From: Campanula takesimana
Taxonomy: Eukaryota > Streptophyta > Magnoliopsida > Asterales > Campanulaceae
DNA: 64,000 nucleotides
Assembly: GCA_026119855.1 (NCBI GenBank)
Contig: JAOWBW010000380.1
Location: forward strand, 1-64,000
Direction: 5' to 3'
Within the stretch, counting starts at the first letter, position 1, and each line of letters opens with the position of its first letter. The notes beneath the pieces are model-generated. The model searched no databases. It saw nothing but the letters and a program-made list of their open reading frames with translations, and had not been told where the DNA came from. Below, one piece after another: positions 32,201-43,388 of this stretch. The translations under genes and the position numbers were made by a program.

Positions 32201-32906
32201 AGGCAATGGCAGACAATGGATTTGGTTGCTTACTCACTTCCTCGAACTTGCATGGAGATTCTTTTTTTTGTTGTCACCCTTGAAGTTTGACAATATAGCA
32301 ATATCTACCCTAACATTTAAAGAAATCTAAGAAGACGGATCAATTGACCCCTCCCCTTCCTACATACATCTGCCCCTGGTGTTGGCGATTTTTGGTCATT
32401 TTCATTTCTTTTCAGTGAAAAGGACATCATAAATATTTTTCCGTTTATGAGATGGATTTTCTCTTAATTCATAAATATTTATCCTTTGTTTAACTGCTAC
32501 CGCATTCAACGATAATGTCCATCTGTTATCAATATGAGCAGGGGATGTGTCAGACTTTTACAAAGTTGAGGGTTAGATCTGCTATTTTCTCAGACCTGAA
32601 GGGTCAGACACCAAAATTGACCCATTATGCTGCAGGGAAAAACGGTAGGGTCTTTAGGCAGTCAAGCTAATGTGCATGAATGCTTTGAACCTTCCAGTCA
32701 GTAGTCTTTTTGACTTTTTTTTTCATTTTTTATAATATTTTTTTTGGAAAGATTTTATTTTTTTTATAATATTTTCTTTGGAAAGATTTTCTTTGTTTAT
32801 AATTAGTTAGTCGTTTTTGGCTACCTGCCATTATCGCACGTGCTTATATGCAGTAAATGAAAGTATTGATACCAATTTGATAATGAATCGAATTAACAAA
32901 AACAAA

Positions 32907-33093
32907 TACTCCCTCCGTCCTAAAATATATGATTTTATCATTTTTCATTTTTCATTGTCCCAAAAAGTTCTTCCCATTTTAACAATTTAGGCTTAAATGT
33001 GCATACACACAACATGACTAGTGAAACAAGTGTTCACACCCTTAAAAAAATTGAATAGTCAAACGTGAAGATTATTTTGGGACGGAGGGAGTA
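32907..33093. mobile_element. Short Stowaway-type MITE
   Basis: TACTCCCTCCGTCCTAAAAT at the left and ATTTTGGGACGGAGGGAGTA at the right with TA borders, 187 bp. Its right half also occurs at 29140-29232. Confidence 0.85.
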
Positions 33094-33171
33094 TAAGAAA
33101 AAGGCACACACAGATACACCCTCTGTGTTATAGCAATGTGCACAAATTAAAAAGTGCATAGGAATTAAGGA

Positions 33172-33357
33172 CAGTGTTCTAAAAGACGTCCGTCTACGCC
33201 TAAATCCCGCCTAGGCGCTAGGCGTTCATAAAACGCCTAAGTCCCGCCTAGGATATTATAACTATTTCTGAATTCTCGGCCCCGCCAAAGTTCCATCTAG
33301 ACCCGCCTAGGCACTGCTGCGGCGCCTAGCGACTGCCTAGCGCTTTTTAGAACCTTG
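33172..33357. mobile_element. hAT-type MITE (GCCTAGGCG-rich)
   Basis: 186 bp with inverted ends CAGTGTTCTAAAAG and CTTTTTAGAACCTTG. The flanking octamers ATTAAGGA and GTTAAGGA differ by one base. The interior is GC-rich, with repeated CGCCTAGG words, unlike the AT-rich surroundings. Confidence 0.82.
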
Positions 33358-33488
33358 GTTAAGGATGTAGAAGTAATGAATAGTGATTGTGAGTATGAAA
33401 ACTGAGATATGAGAGAGAAAGTGGGGTATGAAATAGTTGTGGATAGTTGTTGTAAGTATGACAAGTGGGTCCCAATGAATAAAGAATA

Positions 33489-33806
33489 TAATCCATCCGT
33501 CTCAGTTTAAGTTTCTTACTTTCCTTTTTTGTATGTCACAGTTTAAGATTTTTAGTTGCTTTATTCTTTAAATGACAAAGGACTTGGACAATCTTATCCT
33601 CATAAAGTTCATATATTACACAAAAAAAAAATAAAAAAAAAATAAATAAATAAAAAACATCACTTACCTATCTATTTTTCACCAACTTGCTTTATGAATA
33701 GACAATTATATCCTCCGCCCTCAACTATTCTTGACCCAAGTCTTCCTTCATTCCTTATTAAGTGTGCTTAGTCAAACTAAGAACCTTAAACTGAGACGGA
33801 GGAGTG
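33489..33806. mobile_element. Inner Stowaway-type MITE
   Basis: ATCCATCCGTCTCAGTTTAA at the left pairs with TTAAACTGAGACGGAGGAGT at the right. Inserted inside the outer MITE 33113-33897. Confidence 0.78.
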
Positions 33807-33897
33807 TGAAATTTCCATGTTAGGAAACTGTGACTTATCAATGGGACACTGAAAATGAAAGTTTGTGCACATCTTTATCGGACAGAGGGAGTATATG

Positions 33898-34867
33898 TTA
33901 TTCACTAACAACCTGTTATCTAAGTCCACAGGCAGAAACAAAACAACTTTATTATAGAGAAATCAGATTCCAGATTTACAGACTCAGTTTGTGTATCTGA
34001 CTTCTAAATCACTTGACAAATAATAGATTACACCAAACTGATCAGATTCAAATTCAAACGTGTTTTAGAAACTTTCTAGACAACATATCTGAAACCAGAA
34101 AACGAATACCAAACTGATATTACTAGGACAGATTGATGGGCCTCGTCTATCTCAAATTTGGATTGATGAACCTTGCCTTGGACTTCAAAGTACTTCGGTT
34201 TGTTCTTGGAACCCCAACGAACACGAATCAAACAGTATCAACGGACTAGACAATGTTCTCTCTCTCTCTCTCCTCAGATGTGTATCTCAGAATCCTGAAA
34301 TTATATCAGAATAATACAGCTGCTAGAGTATAGTTAGTATTTATACTAGCTGAACTTAACCTTAGTGAATCAGAAAACCCTAACTAGAATGGAACAAACC
34401 AGCCTGTATGCGCCTCTATGCGGCCGCATGGATTAGCAACATAGCCACCCATTGGCTCGAATACTTCATCCGCAATGCTTGTTCAATAGCTTTTGCCAAA
34501 ACTCTGAACCAACACAAACTCATGCGTTCAACACATGCGGGTAGGCATATGCCCCTCTAATCGTGGGCATAGCTCGGTTGCATAGTGCCCGCATGAAGTT
34601 TCTCCAAAATTCAGATTCAGGGCATCAATTCCCAATAAATCTTCATCTTAACTTGAGTCTCCTTAACAATAAATAGATTACAAAATCAGCACATCTACAC
34701 GTAGAGTTGCATCCTTCGTACGGGAACACAACACAGACTTCTCACTTCTGCCTTAAATCACCCGAAGTCACCAGACTTGAACAACGTGCACTATACTATT
34801 CAACCACAAATTATTTCAATGATATGCTGGTATCTCAATGATTCTTGTTCCCCTTTTAATTGAAAAG
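33898..34867 (-). repeat. Unassigned LTR-like or regulatory-looking stretch
   Basis: No protein is recognisable. On the minus strand a TATA-like AGTATAAATACTAAC lies near 34330-34345, a TC microsatellite at 34257-34276, and GC-rich words (ATGCGCC, ATGCGGCCGCATGG, GCCCGCATGAAG) at 34405-34600 resemble the decorated LTRs of the Copia elements in this window. Borders, TSD and a second copy were not found, so this is a suggestion only. Confidence 0.3.
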
Positions 34868-36535
34868 CTACACACAATCAACCATCAAAGATAAGCAGGC
34901 TGACAATGCCTGCTTATCTTTTCCAACTGCCATTTTTTGTGGGTATGATACGACATTCTGAAACTCAGTCAATAAAATAACATATGCTTCGGCTAGGTCT
35001 TCAACAAACCAAGGAAAGAAAAATAAGGTTGGGGGGTGAAATGGGATAAGAAGGCAAGCATTATAATTATACATGATACTTCATCTTTCCCGAAAAGTTA
35101 GTCCTTTTTCCGTTATTACTGCAAATGAACTTTGAACAATAACTAGTAATTAAGATTACTTTTAAGTATCCAAGGGGAATCATAAAAAGTAAAAATTGAT
35201 ATTGATAATACTCATAATGGTGTATCAATAACAATTTTTAAATTTTTATTAAGATAATTAAAAGTAGCTTTAATTATTATTCAAACTTCATAAACAAAAA
35301 AGAGGGACTAACATTCTGGGAAAGAGGGAGTAGAACGCAAGCAATGTCTTGGGGTCTAAAAGCTTCAGAAAAACTAGTGTCTTTGGTTCATTACATTCCA
35401 GAATATAGCTAACTGGACCAAAACACATAAACATATTACACGCAGGGGCGGACCCAGGATTTGTCACCAGTGGGTGCCAAAAGAAATGCCTATTAATAGC
35501 ATTCAACCCTTTTATTATTTTGTATGACGAAATTTACTCAACGTATTAAGAAAAACGATAATTTTTTTTTATTATTATTATTATTATTTTTTGAAAAGAT
35601 CGATAAAATAAAGTTTAAAAACTAAAAAAAAAATAAGAATAGCATTTATTTCAAACTCTTGGAGTCCAGTTATATTCATCACATTTTCCATATAGTTAGT
35701 TAAAATCTATACAAGATCTTATCTTAAACTGCATATGAAAAATACAAGTTCTACTTTAAATTCATCACATTGTCCATACAGTTACCTAATTTATTATTGA
35801 AGTAGTTATAATCTCTTAATTTCCATTCTTAAAAAAGAGGGGGGTGGGGGGTGGGGGGGGTGGGGGATTGAAGTTTAATGTTATATAATCCTTCAATACC
35901 AAGTTAAAGGATGTGAAAGGGAAAAAAAATGTAAAATACCTACTGTACAATTTTCTCTGTCCCAAGTTAAAAGATGAATAAAATGGGAAAAAACTGAACC
36001 AAATAAAAGATGAGTAAAAATATACAAAGAGCAATGCTAGGGGCACAAAATCATGCAAATTGGCCGTGCCGTGCATTATTTCAGTATATCGGTAAACCTT
36101 CAAGAGCTCAAAAGGGCCAATTAAGCCTTTCATAGGCCTTGGGTTTGGTAGGCAACCTCAAATAACACATTTGCAAGTAGATATTACCAATCTCTGCAAC
36201 TAGCTCATGAGCCATGTCAATATTTTCACGGATACTGAAAACCAACACCCACATTCTTTAACTCCGAAATCCAACCAACCAAAAACCATAAGAATAGCTA
36301 CATAGCCTACAAACCAAATTCTTAGATGTATAGCAACTCGACGGAAAAACAAATCCCAAGTATAGACCATTCTGGCACAGGAGCAATGATAAGAGACTCC
36401 AAATTTAAAAATTAAACTTTCTACCAATGAAGCAAATACACTTTCCAAAAGCAGGTAAACAAATGCAATAAAATTTCACAACTCTGTCCATTATGCTTGT
36501 GCTTGAGAAATGGAAATTTTATTATCTACAACTTA
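34868..36535. other. Gene-free region between LTR-like DNA and EIL3-like gene
   Basis: Contains a lone transposon-end-like word CAGGGGCGGACCCAGGATTT near 35444 without a partner, an AT-rich stretch, and four G runs of five or more bases at 35837-35866. No coding region is seen on either strand. Confidence 0.45.
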
Positions 36536-36957
36536 CAGTCCTAGATCAAGGGATGCTACTGCCGATCCTGACATAGGTCCAATCTAAGCCCAAACAAAAT
36601 GCTGTATTTTTCTCTTCCCTGCATAAAAGAAACCATTTTCATCAGTTTTGACTAAAATTCACAACTAAGACCATGATCATTACATTGCATGTTCCATCTA
36701 AGAGTCCATCACTCAAAACGTAAATATGTTAAGGAACATATCATCGAGCGTGTGTGAACAGTGAAACATAAAAACGCATTAATATCTTAAGTTAAATTTA
36801 TGAACATCAGAGTAAAAGTCAACATCAATGGAAGCTGTAGGCTTAGCTTTAGAAAAAGGATTCCTAAATGGAACATCAAAAAGTGAGAAAAATGGATTCT
36901 ATAAATGCACCAACTGGAGTATAGCTAAGCAATCACAAAAATTATCACCTTGATGAA
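36536..36957 (-). other. 3' flank/untranslated region of the EIL3-like gene
   Basis: Follows the stop codon on the minus strand. AT-rich, with no reading frame. A likely 3' UTR end and polyadenylation region, but no single signal stands out. Confidence 0.5.
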
Positions 36958-38841
36958 CTACGCTCCTAAGTACTTTATGAGATCATCATCGTCAACTAAA
37001 AAGTCCATATCAGTTGTCTCTAATGAGGCCGCCCCATCAATTCCAAAATTAAATGGACTGTTGAAACCTCCATAATCCAGTGAGAGGCTATTAATAGGTG
37101 ACCCGAACTGATTCTCAACATGCCTCTCTAGCTCATTCTGAAAGTGGTGACATCCAGCATTGATACCATTCTCATTTTTATGTGCCACTGGTACATGGGT
37201 TCGGGTATCCATAGCCCTCATCTGGAACTCATTAAATGCCATTTGGGACTGCTGTCCGTCCCGAAGAGCATGAAATTCGACTAATGGATGATGTGGATCA
37301 TAAAGGATATGACGCAACTCACCACTTTGGGTTCCGTGATGTAAAGTAGAACTTTGAGGTGCAAATTGCGTTCCAGCCTCCGGTAAACCAGAATGGCGAT
37401 GCCCCTGCTCAGAATTTTGTATCAGAGGATACATTAAGGGTCTATTGTCCGGAATCATGGCAAGCGGAAGTACACTAGCAGGCGGAAGATTAGAAAAACT
37501 GTTAACTTCTGCTGTTGGTAAGTGGACTTGGCCTTCATTACCTGAATCCAGAGGCCTAATAGCTATTACTGAATCATTTTCTTGGAGATTTTCTTGCACC
37601 GGATATTCAATCAAAGGAACATCAGATTGGTTCATATCAGGCAGCATATCACCTGGCTCACAATGTGCTTGATTATTCAGAGATGGCACTAATTGTTGAT
37701 CCGAAGGCTTTGATTTTCCACGCTTCTGCTTTTTCTTCGGTGGCTCCTTCTCTTTTTCCTGAATAGGTAGGGGTGCAGAATTACTAGAATGCCCAGGTTG
37801 CTCCACATCCATTTGTTGAGTTCTCCGGCCATCTTTAGATGAAATACAGCCAGCACAATCTTCAACATCATAATCACTGTCATTGCTGTTAGAAGGCTTA
37901 TTCTTTCTACCACGCCCACCCGAAGGTGTCTGAGTTATTCCAGATCCCGCGTTATCAATACTAGGCTGCCTAATGAAAGCTTCCTCTCGGCTCAAAACAC
38001 CTAACCAAATCGAGCTCTCCTTTGCAGTCATCTTATCCTGCAAGCACTTCGACTGTCGGACCAACTTTCTAATTTTTGCAATATCAGGTGACATATGCTT
38101 TATCACAGCAGTTAAAACTCCAACTTTCCACATCTTTTTCAAATCATGAGGTTTCTTGTACGGAGGGCTCTGACCCTTCGTCAGCCCTAATCTCTCCCAC
38201 CAATCTTCATTCCCAGTTGGCCACCAAGGAGGTGGAGCACCCTTCTCTAATGGGTACTTCCTCTGAGGTGGATCACAGTGTTGGATCAAAGAAGACAAAA
38301 GAGAACCCAAAGTCGCATCTTGCAAATCTTGAAGAATGCTATTCGATCCTCCATTTTGACAACCAACCCCTTCGCTTTTCAATATGCAATCCGCATCATA
38401 CTTAGCAATAGCTGCTGGTCCATTCTTGTCAAACTTAACCTTTTCCTTCCACCAAGCTCTTATATTATCCGATGCACCGCTAACCGACTTACCCTTTTCA
38501 GGAATGATCCCATAAACAAATCCGCGCGCTTTACAAACTTCCATAAGCTTCAACATGTACTTCAAAATCCCATCTTGAGCTCTTGACATCTTCTTCCTTC
38601 TAGCCTGATCAGTAGTCTGCTTCGCCTTTTGCTTTTCAGCGGCCTGCTGAGCCAAAAGCTTCTGCTTTTCTTTAAGCCTTTTGAGTTTAATCCGATCCTT
38701 CCACATCCGTTTCTCCAAATCTTCAGGCTCAATCTCTTCATCACTGACATCTTTCTCAGCGATGTTTCCACACCTCAGGTCATCAGCTTCCATATCCGAA
38801 CCATAACCCAATGCATCGGTATCCATAGTAAATTCATCCAT
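36958..38841 (-). CDS. EIL3: EIN3-like transcription factor, EIL3/SLIM1 type
   Basis: Single-exon coding region, 627 aa from ATG at 38841 (MDEFTMDTDALGYGS). A longer frame adds 15 residues from a poly-T leader and is not preferred. Plant-specific EIN3 DNA-binding fold: acidic N-terminus and DVSDEEIEPEDLEKRMWKDR (31-50), basic RRKKMSRAQDGILKYMLKLM (81-100), GFVYGIIPEKGKSVSGASDN (107-126), PPQRKYPLEKGAPPPWWPTG (191-210) and PHDLKKMWKVGVLTAVIKHM (231-250), then SKCLQDKMTAKES. A later NLS-like PPKKKQKRGKSK is visible. Features that favour EIL3 over EIN3/EIL1 are NIRAWWKEKVKFDKNGPAAI, SDYDVED, SSKDGRR and DMLPDMNQSDVPLIEY in the C-terminal half. The family is nuclear and binds DNA; Arabidopsis EIL3 (SLIM1) controls the sulfur-limitation response. 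No defect is seen. Confidence 0.93.
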   Translation of the reverse strand: MDEFTMDTDALGYGSDMEADDLRCGNIAEKDVSDEEIEPEDLEKRMWKDRIKLKRLKEKQKLLAQQAAEKQKAKQTTDQARRKKMSRAQDGILKYMLKLMEVCKARGFVYGIIPEKGKSVSGASDNIRAWWKEKVKFDKNGPAAIAKYDADCILKSEGVGCQNGGSNSILQDLQDATLGSLLSSLIQHCDPPQRKYPLEKGAPPPWWPTGNEDWWERLGLTKGQSPPYKKPHDLKKMWKVGVLTAVIKHMSPDIAKIRKLVRQSKCLQDKMTAKESSIWLGVLSREEAFIRQPSIDNAGSGITQTPSGGRGRKNKPSNSNDSDYDVEDCAGCISSKDGRRTQQMDVEQPGHSSNSAPLPIQEKEKEPPKKKQKRGKSKPSDQQLVPSLNNQAHCEPGDMLPDMNQSDVPLIEYPVQENLQENDSVIAIRPLDSGNEGQVHLPTAEVNSFSNLPPASVLPLAMIPDNRPLMYPLIQNSEQGHRHSGLPEAGTQFAPQSSTLHHGTQSGELRHILYDPHHPLVEFHALRDGQQSQMAFNEFQMRAMDTRTHVPVAHKNENGINAGCHHFQNELERHVENQFGSPINSLSLDYGGFNSPFNFGIDGAASLETTDMDFLVDDDDLIKYLGA

Positions 38842-39305
38842 TCCAATTGATTGTAAATAAAAAAAAAAAAACAAATGAAACCCCAATAAATCTCAAGTAA
38901 TCATTCAATCACCCCTTATTACTTATCGAACTTGCTAACATCAAAAATTAATAAAAAGATACCCAATTCATCAACAAGATTACACTGATTGAAATAGAGG
39001 GTAATAAATTAAAAGGTAAAATTGAAAACCCATGTGCCCAAATCCCAATCACGATTGTAAAAGAGTAATCAACAGAAAACTGAAACTTTATAGTATACAA
39101 AGAGGTAGAAGACAGAGTAAAATTGAGTTACACGAAGGGGGTTCACGATTCAAATTGAAGTTCCTCACCTGATATCAACCCCAATAACGTCAAAAACAGC
39201 CACTGATCTGGTTTGATTTTGAGGGAAAATATAAGAAACCCTAGAATTAGGAATTTAGGATTGAATTTGCGAGGGGATTTTCCGAGAGGAAGAGAGAGAA
39301 AATAA
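38842..39305 (-). promoter_or_regulatory. 5' leader and proximal promoter of the EIL3-like gene
   Basis: On the minus strand a good splice donor (CAG|GTGAGG) at 39169/39168 suggests a leader intron, with the first untranslated exon between about 39170 and 39300. No AG acceptor lies directly before the ATG; TTGAG at 38892-38896 is one candidate. A T tract at about 38858-38870 precedes the start. The exact transcription start is unknown. Confidence 0.5.
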
Positions 39306-39575
39306 TACTCCCTCCGTCCCGGACCAAGAGTCCTACCCCTCATTTACACGCTTATTAATAAATATTGTGATGTAAATATTGTGAGTGTAAAAGTAAAGTA
39401 GGAGAGAGAACGAGTGAGAGAGAATAGTGAATTGATTGGTGTTATGAGTATAAAAATAAAATATGAGAGAAAATGAGTGGGGTGAATACTAAAGATTCTT
39501 TGTCATTTTAGGAATAGAACTCTTGGGACGTACCAAAATAGAAAATAGGACTTTTACTTTGAAACGGAGGGAGTA
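39306..39575. mobile_element. Stowaway MITE in the EIL3-like promoter
   Basis: TACTCCCTCCGTCCCGGACC at the left, CTTTGAAACGGAGGGAGTA at the right, TA borders. It lies within about 140 bases upstream of the predicted first splice donor. The same family as 10845-11087. A CTGG tetranucleotide repeat follows at about 39613-39635. Confidence 0.85.
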
Positions 39576-39867
39576 AAATGAAATTGAGGTGTACAGTGTT
39601 TAGTGTGTATACCTGGCTGGCTGGCTGGCTGGCTGTACAACGTATCTGGTCGTGAGATAAGAAGAGAAATATTGAGGGTAAAATACTCAAAACGGACGGA
39701 TGGGGAGAAAAGACCAATTTTATCATCTCTTTGTTGACTCTGTCTTTCCCTCTCTTTCCTTTTAATCCACCCTTCATGTAATTTATGTAGTAATATTATG
39801 TAATTTATATGATCATTTATGTAATTTATGTGATCATTTGGAGTAAATTTTATGAACAATTTAATTA

Positions 39868-40150
39868 TTATTCCCTCCGTCTCAGATTATATGCTCACCC
39901 TCTCATTTGCAAGGAAATTAAGAAATGGTGGAAGTGATGTAAGTGTTGTGAGTATAAAAGTAAAACAGGAGAGAGAATGCATGGGAGAGTGAATAGTAAG
40001 TTGATTGGTGTTGTGAGTATAAAAGTAAGTAAGAGAGAGAATGAGTGGGAGGAATAATAAAGATTTTTTGTCATTTTAAGAAGTGGACATATATACATTG
40101 GGACAGATTAAAAAGGAAAGATTGACATATACTCTGTGATGGAGGAAGTA
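39868..40150. mobile_element. Stowaway-type MITE
   Basis: Left TATTCCCTCCGTCTCAGATT and a right end CTCTGTGATGGAGGAAGTA, somewhat diverged. Its interior (CACCCTCTCATTTGCAAGG; GTTGTGAGTATAAAAGTAA) follows the same plan as the MITE at 39306-39575. Confidence 0.7.
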
Positions 40151-40239
40151 GCATCTATAAAAAAAAGTTTATTTTTTATTTTTTATTTATTTTTTTGCGA
40201 AAGTGTGAAAAAACTGATTTTTAAGAAGGCACTTTTATG

Positions 40240-40663
40240 TAGGGATGACCAACGCCGGTTCCGGTTCGCCATTTATGTGAACCTTAACCGGCCTTCGGTT
40301 ACACCGGTTCCGGTACGGTTCCGGTTCGGTTCCACACTACATTTTTTTTTTTTTTTATCATACAATAATGAATAAACAGGTTAAAATTTATTGAAAAAAC
40401 AAGAGATTTTTTTTATTTATCATACAATAATGAGTAAACATGTTAAAATTTATTGAAAAACAAGGGATTTTTATTTTTTTTAATGGAAACGCCGGTTCGG
40501 TTCCGGTTCCGGTTCGCCATTTATGTGAACCTTAACCGGCCCTTGGTTACACCGGTTCCGGTTACTCCGGTTTCGGTTAACTCGCCGGTTCGCTCCGGTT
40601 CCGAGCTTCTCCGATCCGGTTTTCCGGTTCCGGTCCGGTTACGGGCCGGTTTGGTCATCCCTA
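40240..40663. mobile_element. Non-autonomous hAT element, CCGGTTCC-rich (copy D)
   Basis: TAGGGATGACC to GGTCATCCCTA, perfect 8-bp duplication CTTTTATG (40232-40239 and 40664-40671). CCGGTTCC arrays at both ends and two copies of the AT-rich internal unit (AATGAATAAACAGGTTAAAA, then AATGAGTAAACATG). Length 424 bp. Confidence 0.94.
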
Positions 40664-41343
40664 CTTTTATGTATTGTGAATGTCAATACTAATAATACAA
40701 AAATTTAGTCATGAGATTCCTTAATATTTAAAGTGACACTTACAATCATTATAATTGACACTTCTAATAAGTTTCAATGTGAGTTAAAAATAGAGTCATT
40801 GTAAGTAAGTAGTGTCAAGGTGGGTTAAAGAGTGTCGGTTTGTAAAAGGAAAGTAACAGTGGCAGTGTAAAATAGCATCAGCAATAGCATTAAAAAATGT
40901 TAATGCATGAGTTAAAGAGTGTCAATATTAGTGTTAGTGACTCTCAACTTGTTCAATTAAGTTTCAGTTATTCAAAACAAGTTTGGCAATTTACAACTAT
41001 TATATTCTTTCGTCATAAATATAACACTTACGCATACTAATTTAAAGGAAGGAAATTATAAAATTGGTAAAATCTATACTATATTATTTAAAGTCGGTGA
41101 AAAAGTATCTGGGTGGGCCACATTGTGCGTTGTAGGAATTCTTTGAATTCTCATGCTTCCAAGAGGGATGATCTTCTAATTTCTTGCAACGCTTCAAATT
41201 CTACACATTACAGTAGTTGATATCTTTCATTGGTAAGTGTAAGTACAACACCACTTGATTACTGTTACTCTTAGTAAATATTTTGACATCCCCTGAAATC
41301 TTGGTTGCGTCCCTAATTATGAGACAATTTTTTGCTTCTTAAA
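40664..41343. other. AT-rich spacer, no gene
   Basis: Repeated short words such as GTTAAAGAGTGTC are visible at 40820-40930, but there is no coding frame or known element. Confidence 0.4.
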
Positions 41344-41629
41344 CTACTACTCTATCCGGTCCAAAATATCTGTCTCTTTTGAGCAATTTTTTGTTCCAAA
41401 ATAACTGTCAATTTTAGGTCAAAAGAACTAAAATTTCTAATTTACCCTTACATTGGAAGTTGTTTTACTTTATTAATTGACTTTGTGTATATAATAATGT
41501 AAGAAAGATGAATAATAAATAAGGGTAAGCATAAAACTTTTACCATTAATATGCCGTAATAATTGCATTTTTTAATCTTTGTTAAAAGTCTAAAACGACA
41601 GTTATTTTAGACCAGAAAAAAATAGTATT
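41344..41629. mobile_element. Diverged Stowaway-type MITE
   Basis: Left CTCTATCCGGTCCAAAATAT and right TATTTTAGACCAGAAAAAAA are inverted, with further pairing of CTGTC/GACAG. The solo LTR at 41630 starts immediately at its right edge. Confidence 0.65.
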
Positions 41630-42357
41630 TGATGCTGACGGAAAATAAGCCCACCACGCTCCGGTTGTAGTCTAGCCTTTGCGATTGGAGACTCCGCCTT
41701 TCCTCTCCTAAAGATACCTGAGAACAGAATATACCGTGAGCTCAATGCCGGGAGGGTTTTCCGGCGATGAACCTCGGGCGTGAGAATCAGATATACGGTG
41801 TTTGAGAAACAAAGGAACTGTCAGAGAGTTGTTTTTAGTCAGAAGAGAACTTACTTGGTTCTTGGAATGAGATCCCCTTTATATACCCATATGTCTGTTA
41901 CCTCACCCTTGGTTACCACCTGTCACTTTCCCGTTGGTCCTTCACGGTGAACCCTCAAAAACCCCATATCATCCTAAATCCCCCTAGCGGTCTTCTAGTG
42001 GACCAACGTAGAGAACGTCGGTGATGTGGACGTCTTCCACTCGCCATTTAATGCGTTCGGCGGATGGGACATTCTCCCGCAGGGTCGTTCCCAAGACCAC
42101 GTCACCCAAAGATCTCGCCTTGGTCCCGATCTCACCCAGGCAGCGACTCGACCGGTCTCCCTTTGGCGACTTCGACGATCCAACTGGATGGCCAGCGACT
42201 TGACCGGTCTCCCTTTGGCGACTTCGACGATCCAACTGGATGGCCCAACTGTGTTCTTCGTGGTTGGACATATTATAAACAAGATACCCATTGGACCGGA
42301 TCGTGTCACTAATTGGGCTACTTTCGGCCCAACCACGATTTAGACCCGACCACATCA
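41630..42357 (-). repeat. Solo LTR with perfect target duplication
   Basis: Ends TGATGCTGACGG and CGACCACATCA (inverted TGATG/CATCA), flanked by a perfect 5-bp duplication GTATT (41625-41629 and 42358-42362). No primer site, so solo. On the minus strand a TATATAAAG box lies at about 41878-41886. A 52-base unit is present twice in tandem at 42141-42192 and 42193-42244 (CAGCGACTCGACCGGTCTCC). Family unknown. Confidence 0.88.
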
Positions 42358-43388
42358 GTATTTTGTTATTAAAAAAAGTACAAATATTTTAAAATTGAAG
42401 TAATAATAAAAAAATGAGAGAATAAAACATCATACATCAAATAGATAAATTGGATTGAGAGAATAATATCCAACTTTAAAAAAAAAAATTAAGATTGGCA
42501 TGGTGAATAGGTAGGAGTAGCGTTGTGTCATGCATGACACCCCGGGCCGCCACATCACGATTCGTTAATAAAAAAGGTGGAGATAATTCAATTGGACCGA
42601 CGTACGGATAAAACGAAAGGTAAAAATAAGTGAAAGCTGCCGGTCGGATTGGTCGAGGAAATGAGAGGGATAGTGTGTGGGGGGGGGGGGGGTAAAATCA
42701 ATACTACAATAAAAAGCAAGAATAACCGCTTTACAAAGAGCGGCTGAGATTGCTTCTCAAAATTTGATCGGACGGCCTAAGTTGATCCTAATAACCCACT
42801 CCCATGAAAACCATCAGACAGTTAACTCCATCAAGTAACCTCTCACCTTTGTTAACTTACCGTGTATCTTTTCTCCCCCTACTACTCGACTTAAAAGTTA
42901 ATGTGATTTTGAGTTATGAAAAAGAGGAAATTGAGTTGAGGTTAAGGGGTTTTATGTGAGAGGACAAAATTAAATGGGATTTTTTCTTCCTTTTCATACT
43001 GTCACCGTGCCAATGGCACGTGTAAGAATACTAGTAGGAATAGAATCGAAGGTGGCCGCCACACCTATTGCAAACCGAACCTTTTTGTCCTTTTATGGCA
43101 AAAGGCCGCAATACTAATGCCCATTTGTTACATAAAAGCTATACTATCACTATCCCACTTGTTGTCTTGTGCAATTAGATCATAGACCAATCTAAGTACC
43201 TCTTTAGTTAGACTATTTTTATACTCCTTTCGTCTTAAAATAGATGTCGCTTTGAGTATTTACATAATTTTTAAATAATGTAATTAATGCAAGTGAAAAG
43301 GTCTCATATAACCCTAAATTAATTCAATTACTTAAGCAATTAAATGATTGTGCAAGAGATTGTTGGCATCGCACACCAACAAGAGAAT
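42358..43388. other. Gene-free stretch with Helitron-like 3' end and G run
   Basis: A 15-base hairpin (CGTGCCAATGGCACG, 43006-43020) is followed 10 bases later by CTAG at 43031-43034 and T, the Helitron 3'-end signature on the plus strand. A G run lies at 42678-42692. A MITE-like left end (TACTCCTTTCGTCTTAAAAT) is at 43221. No gene. Confidence 0.5.

Larger units (their letters stand above)
33113..33897. mobile_element. Outer Stowaway-type MITE hosting two further insertions
   Basis: The left part (CCCTCTGTGTTATAGCAATG, then TGCACAAA) pairs with the right part (TTTGTGCACATC, then CGGACAGAGGGAGTA). Inside lie a small hAT MITE (33172-33357) and another Stowaway MITE (33489-33806), which together make up most of its length. 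Confidence 0.7.

Noticed and set aside
35444..35465. CAGGGGCGGACCCAGG as a transposon end
   Set aside because: No inverted partner or duplication found nearby, so only mentioned in the spacer entry.
38842..38886. Fifteen extra N-terminal residues on the EIL3-like protein
   Set aside because: They come from a T-rich leader and are hydrophobic; the family begins at an acidic stretch like that after ATG 38841.
42021..42355. Several overlapping frames with repeated residues on both strands at 41984-42355
   Set aside because: They are produced by the 52-base tandem pair inside a solo LTR and have no family features.
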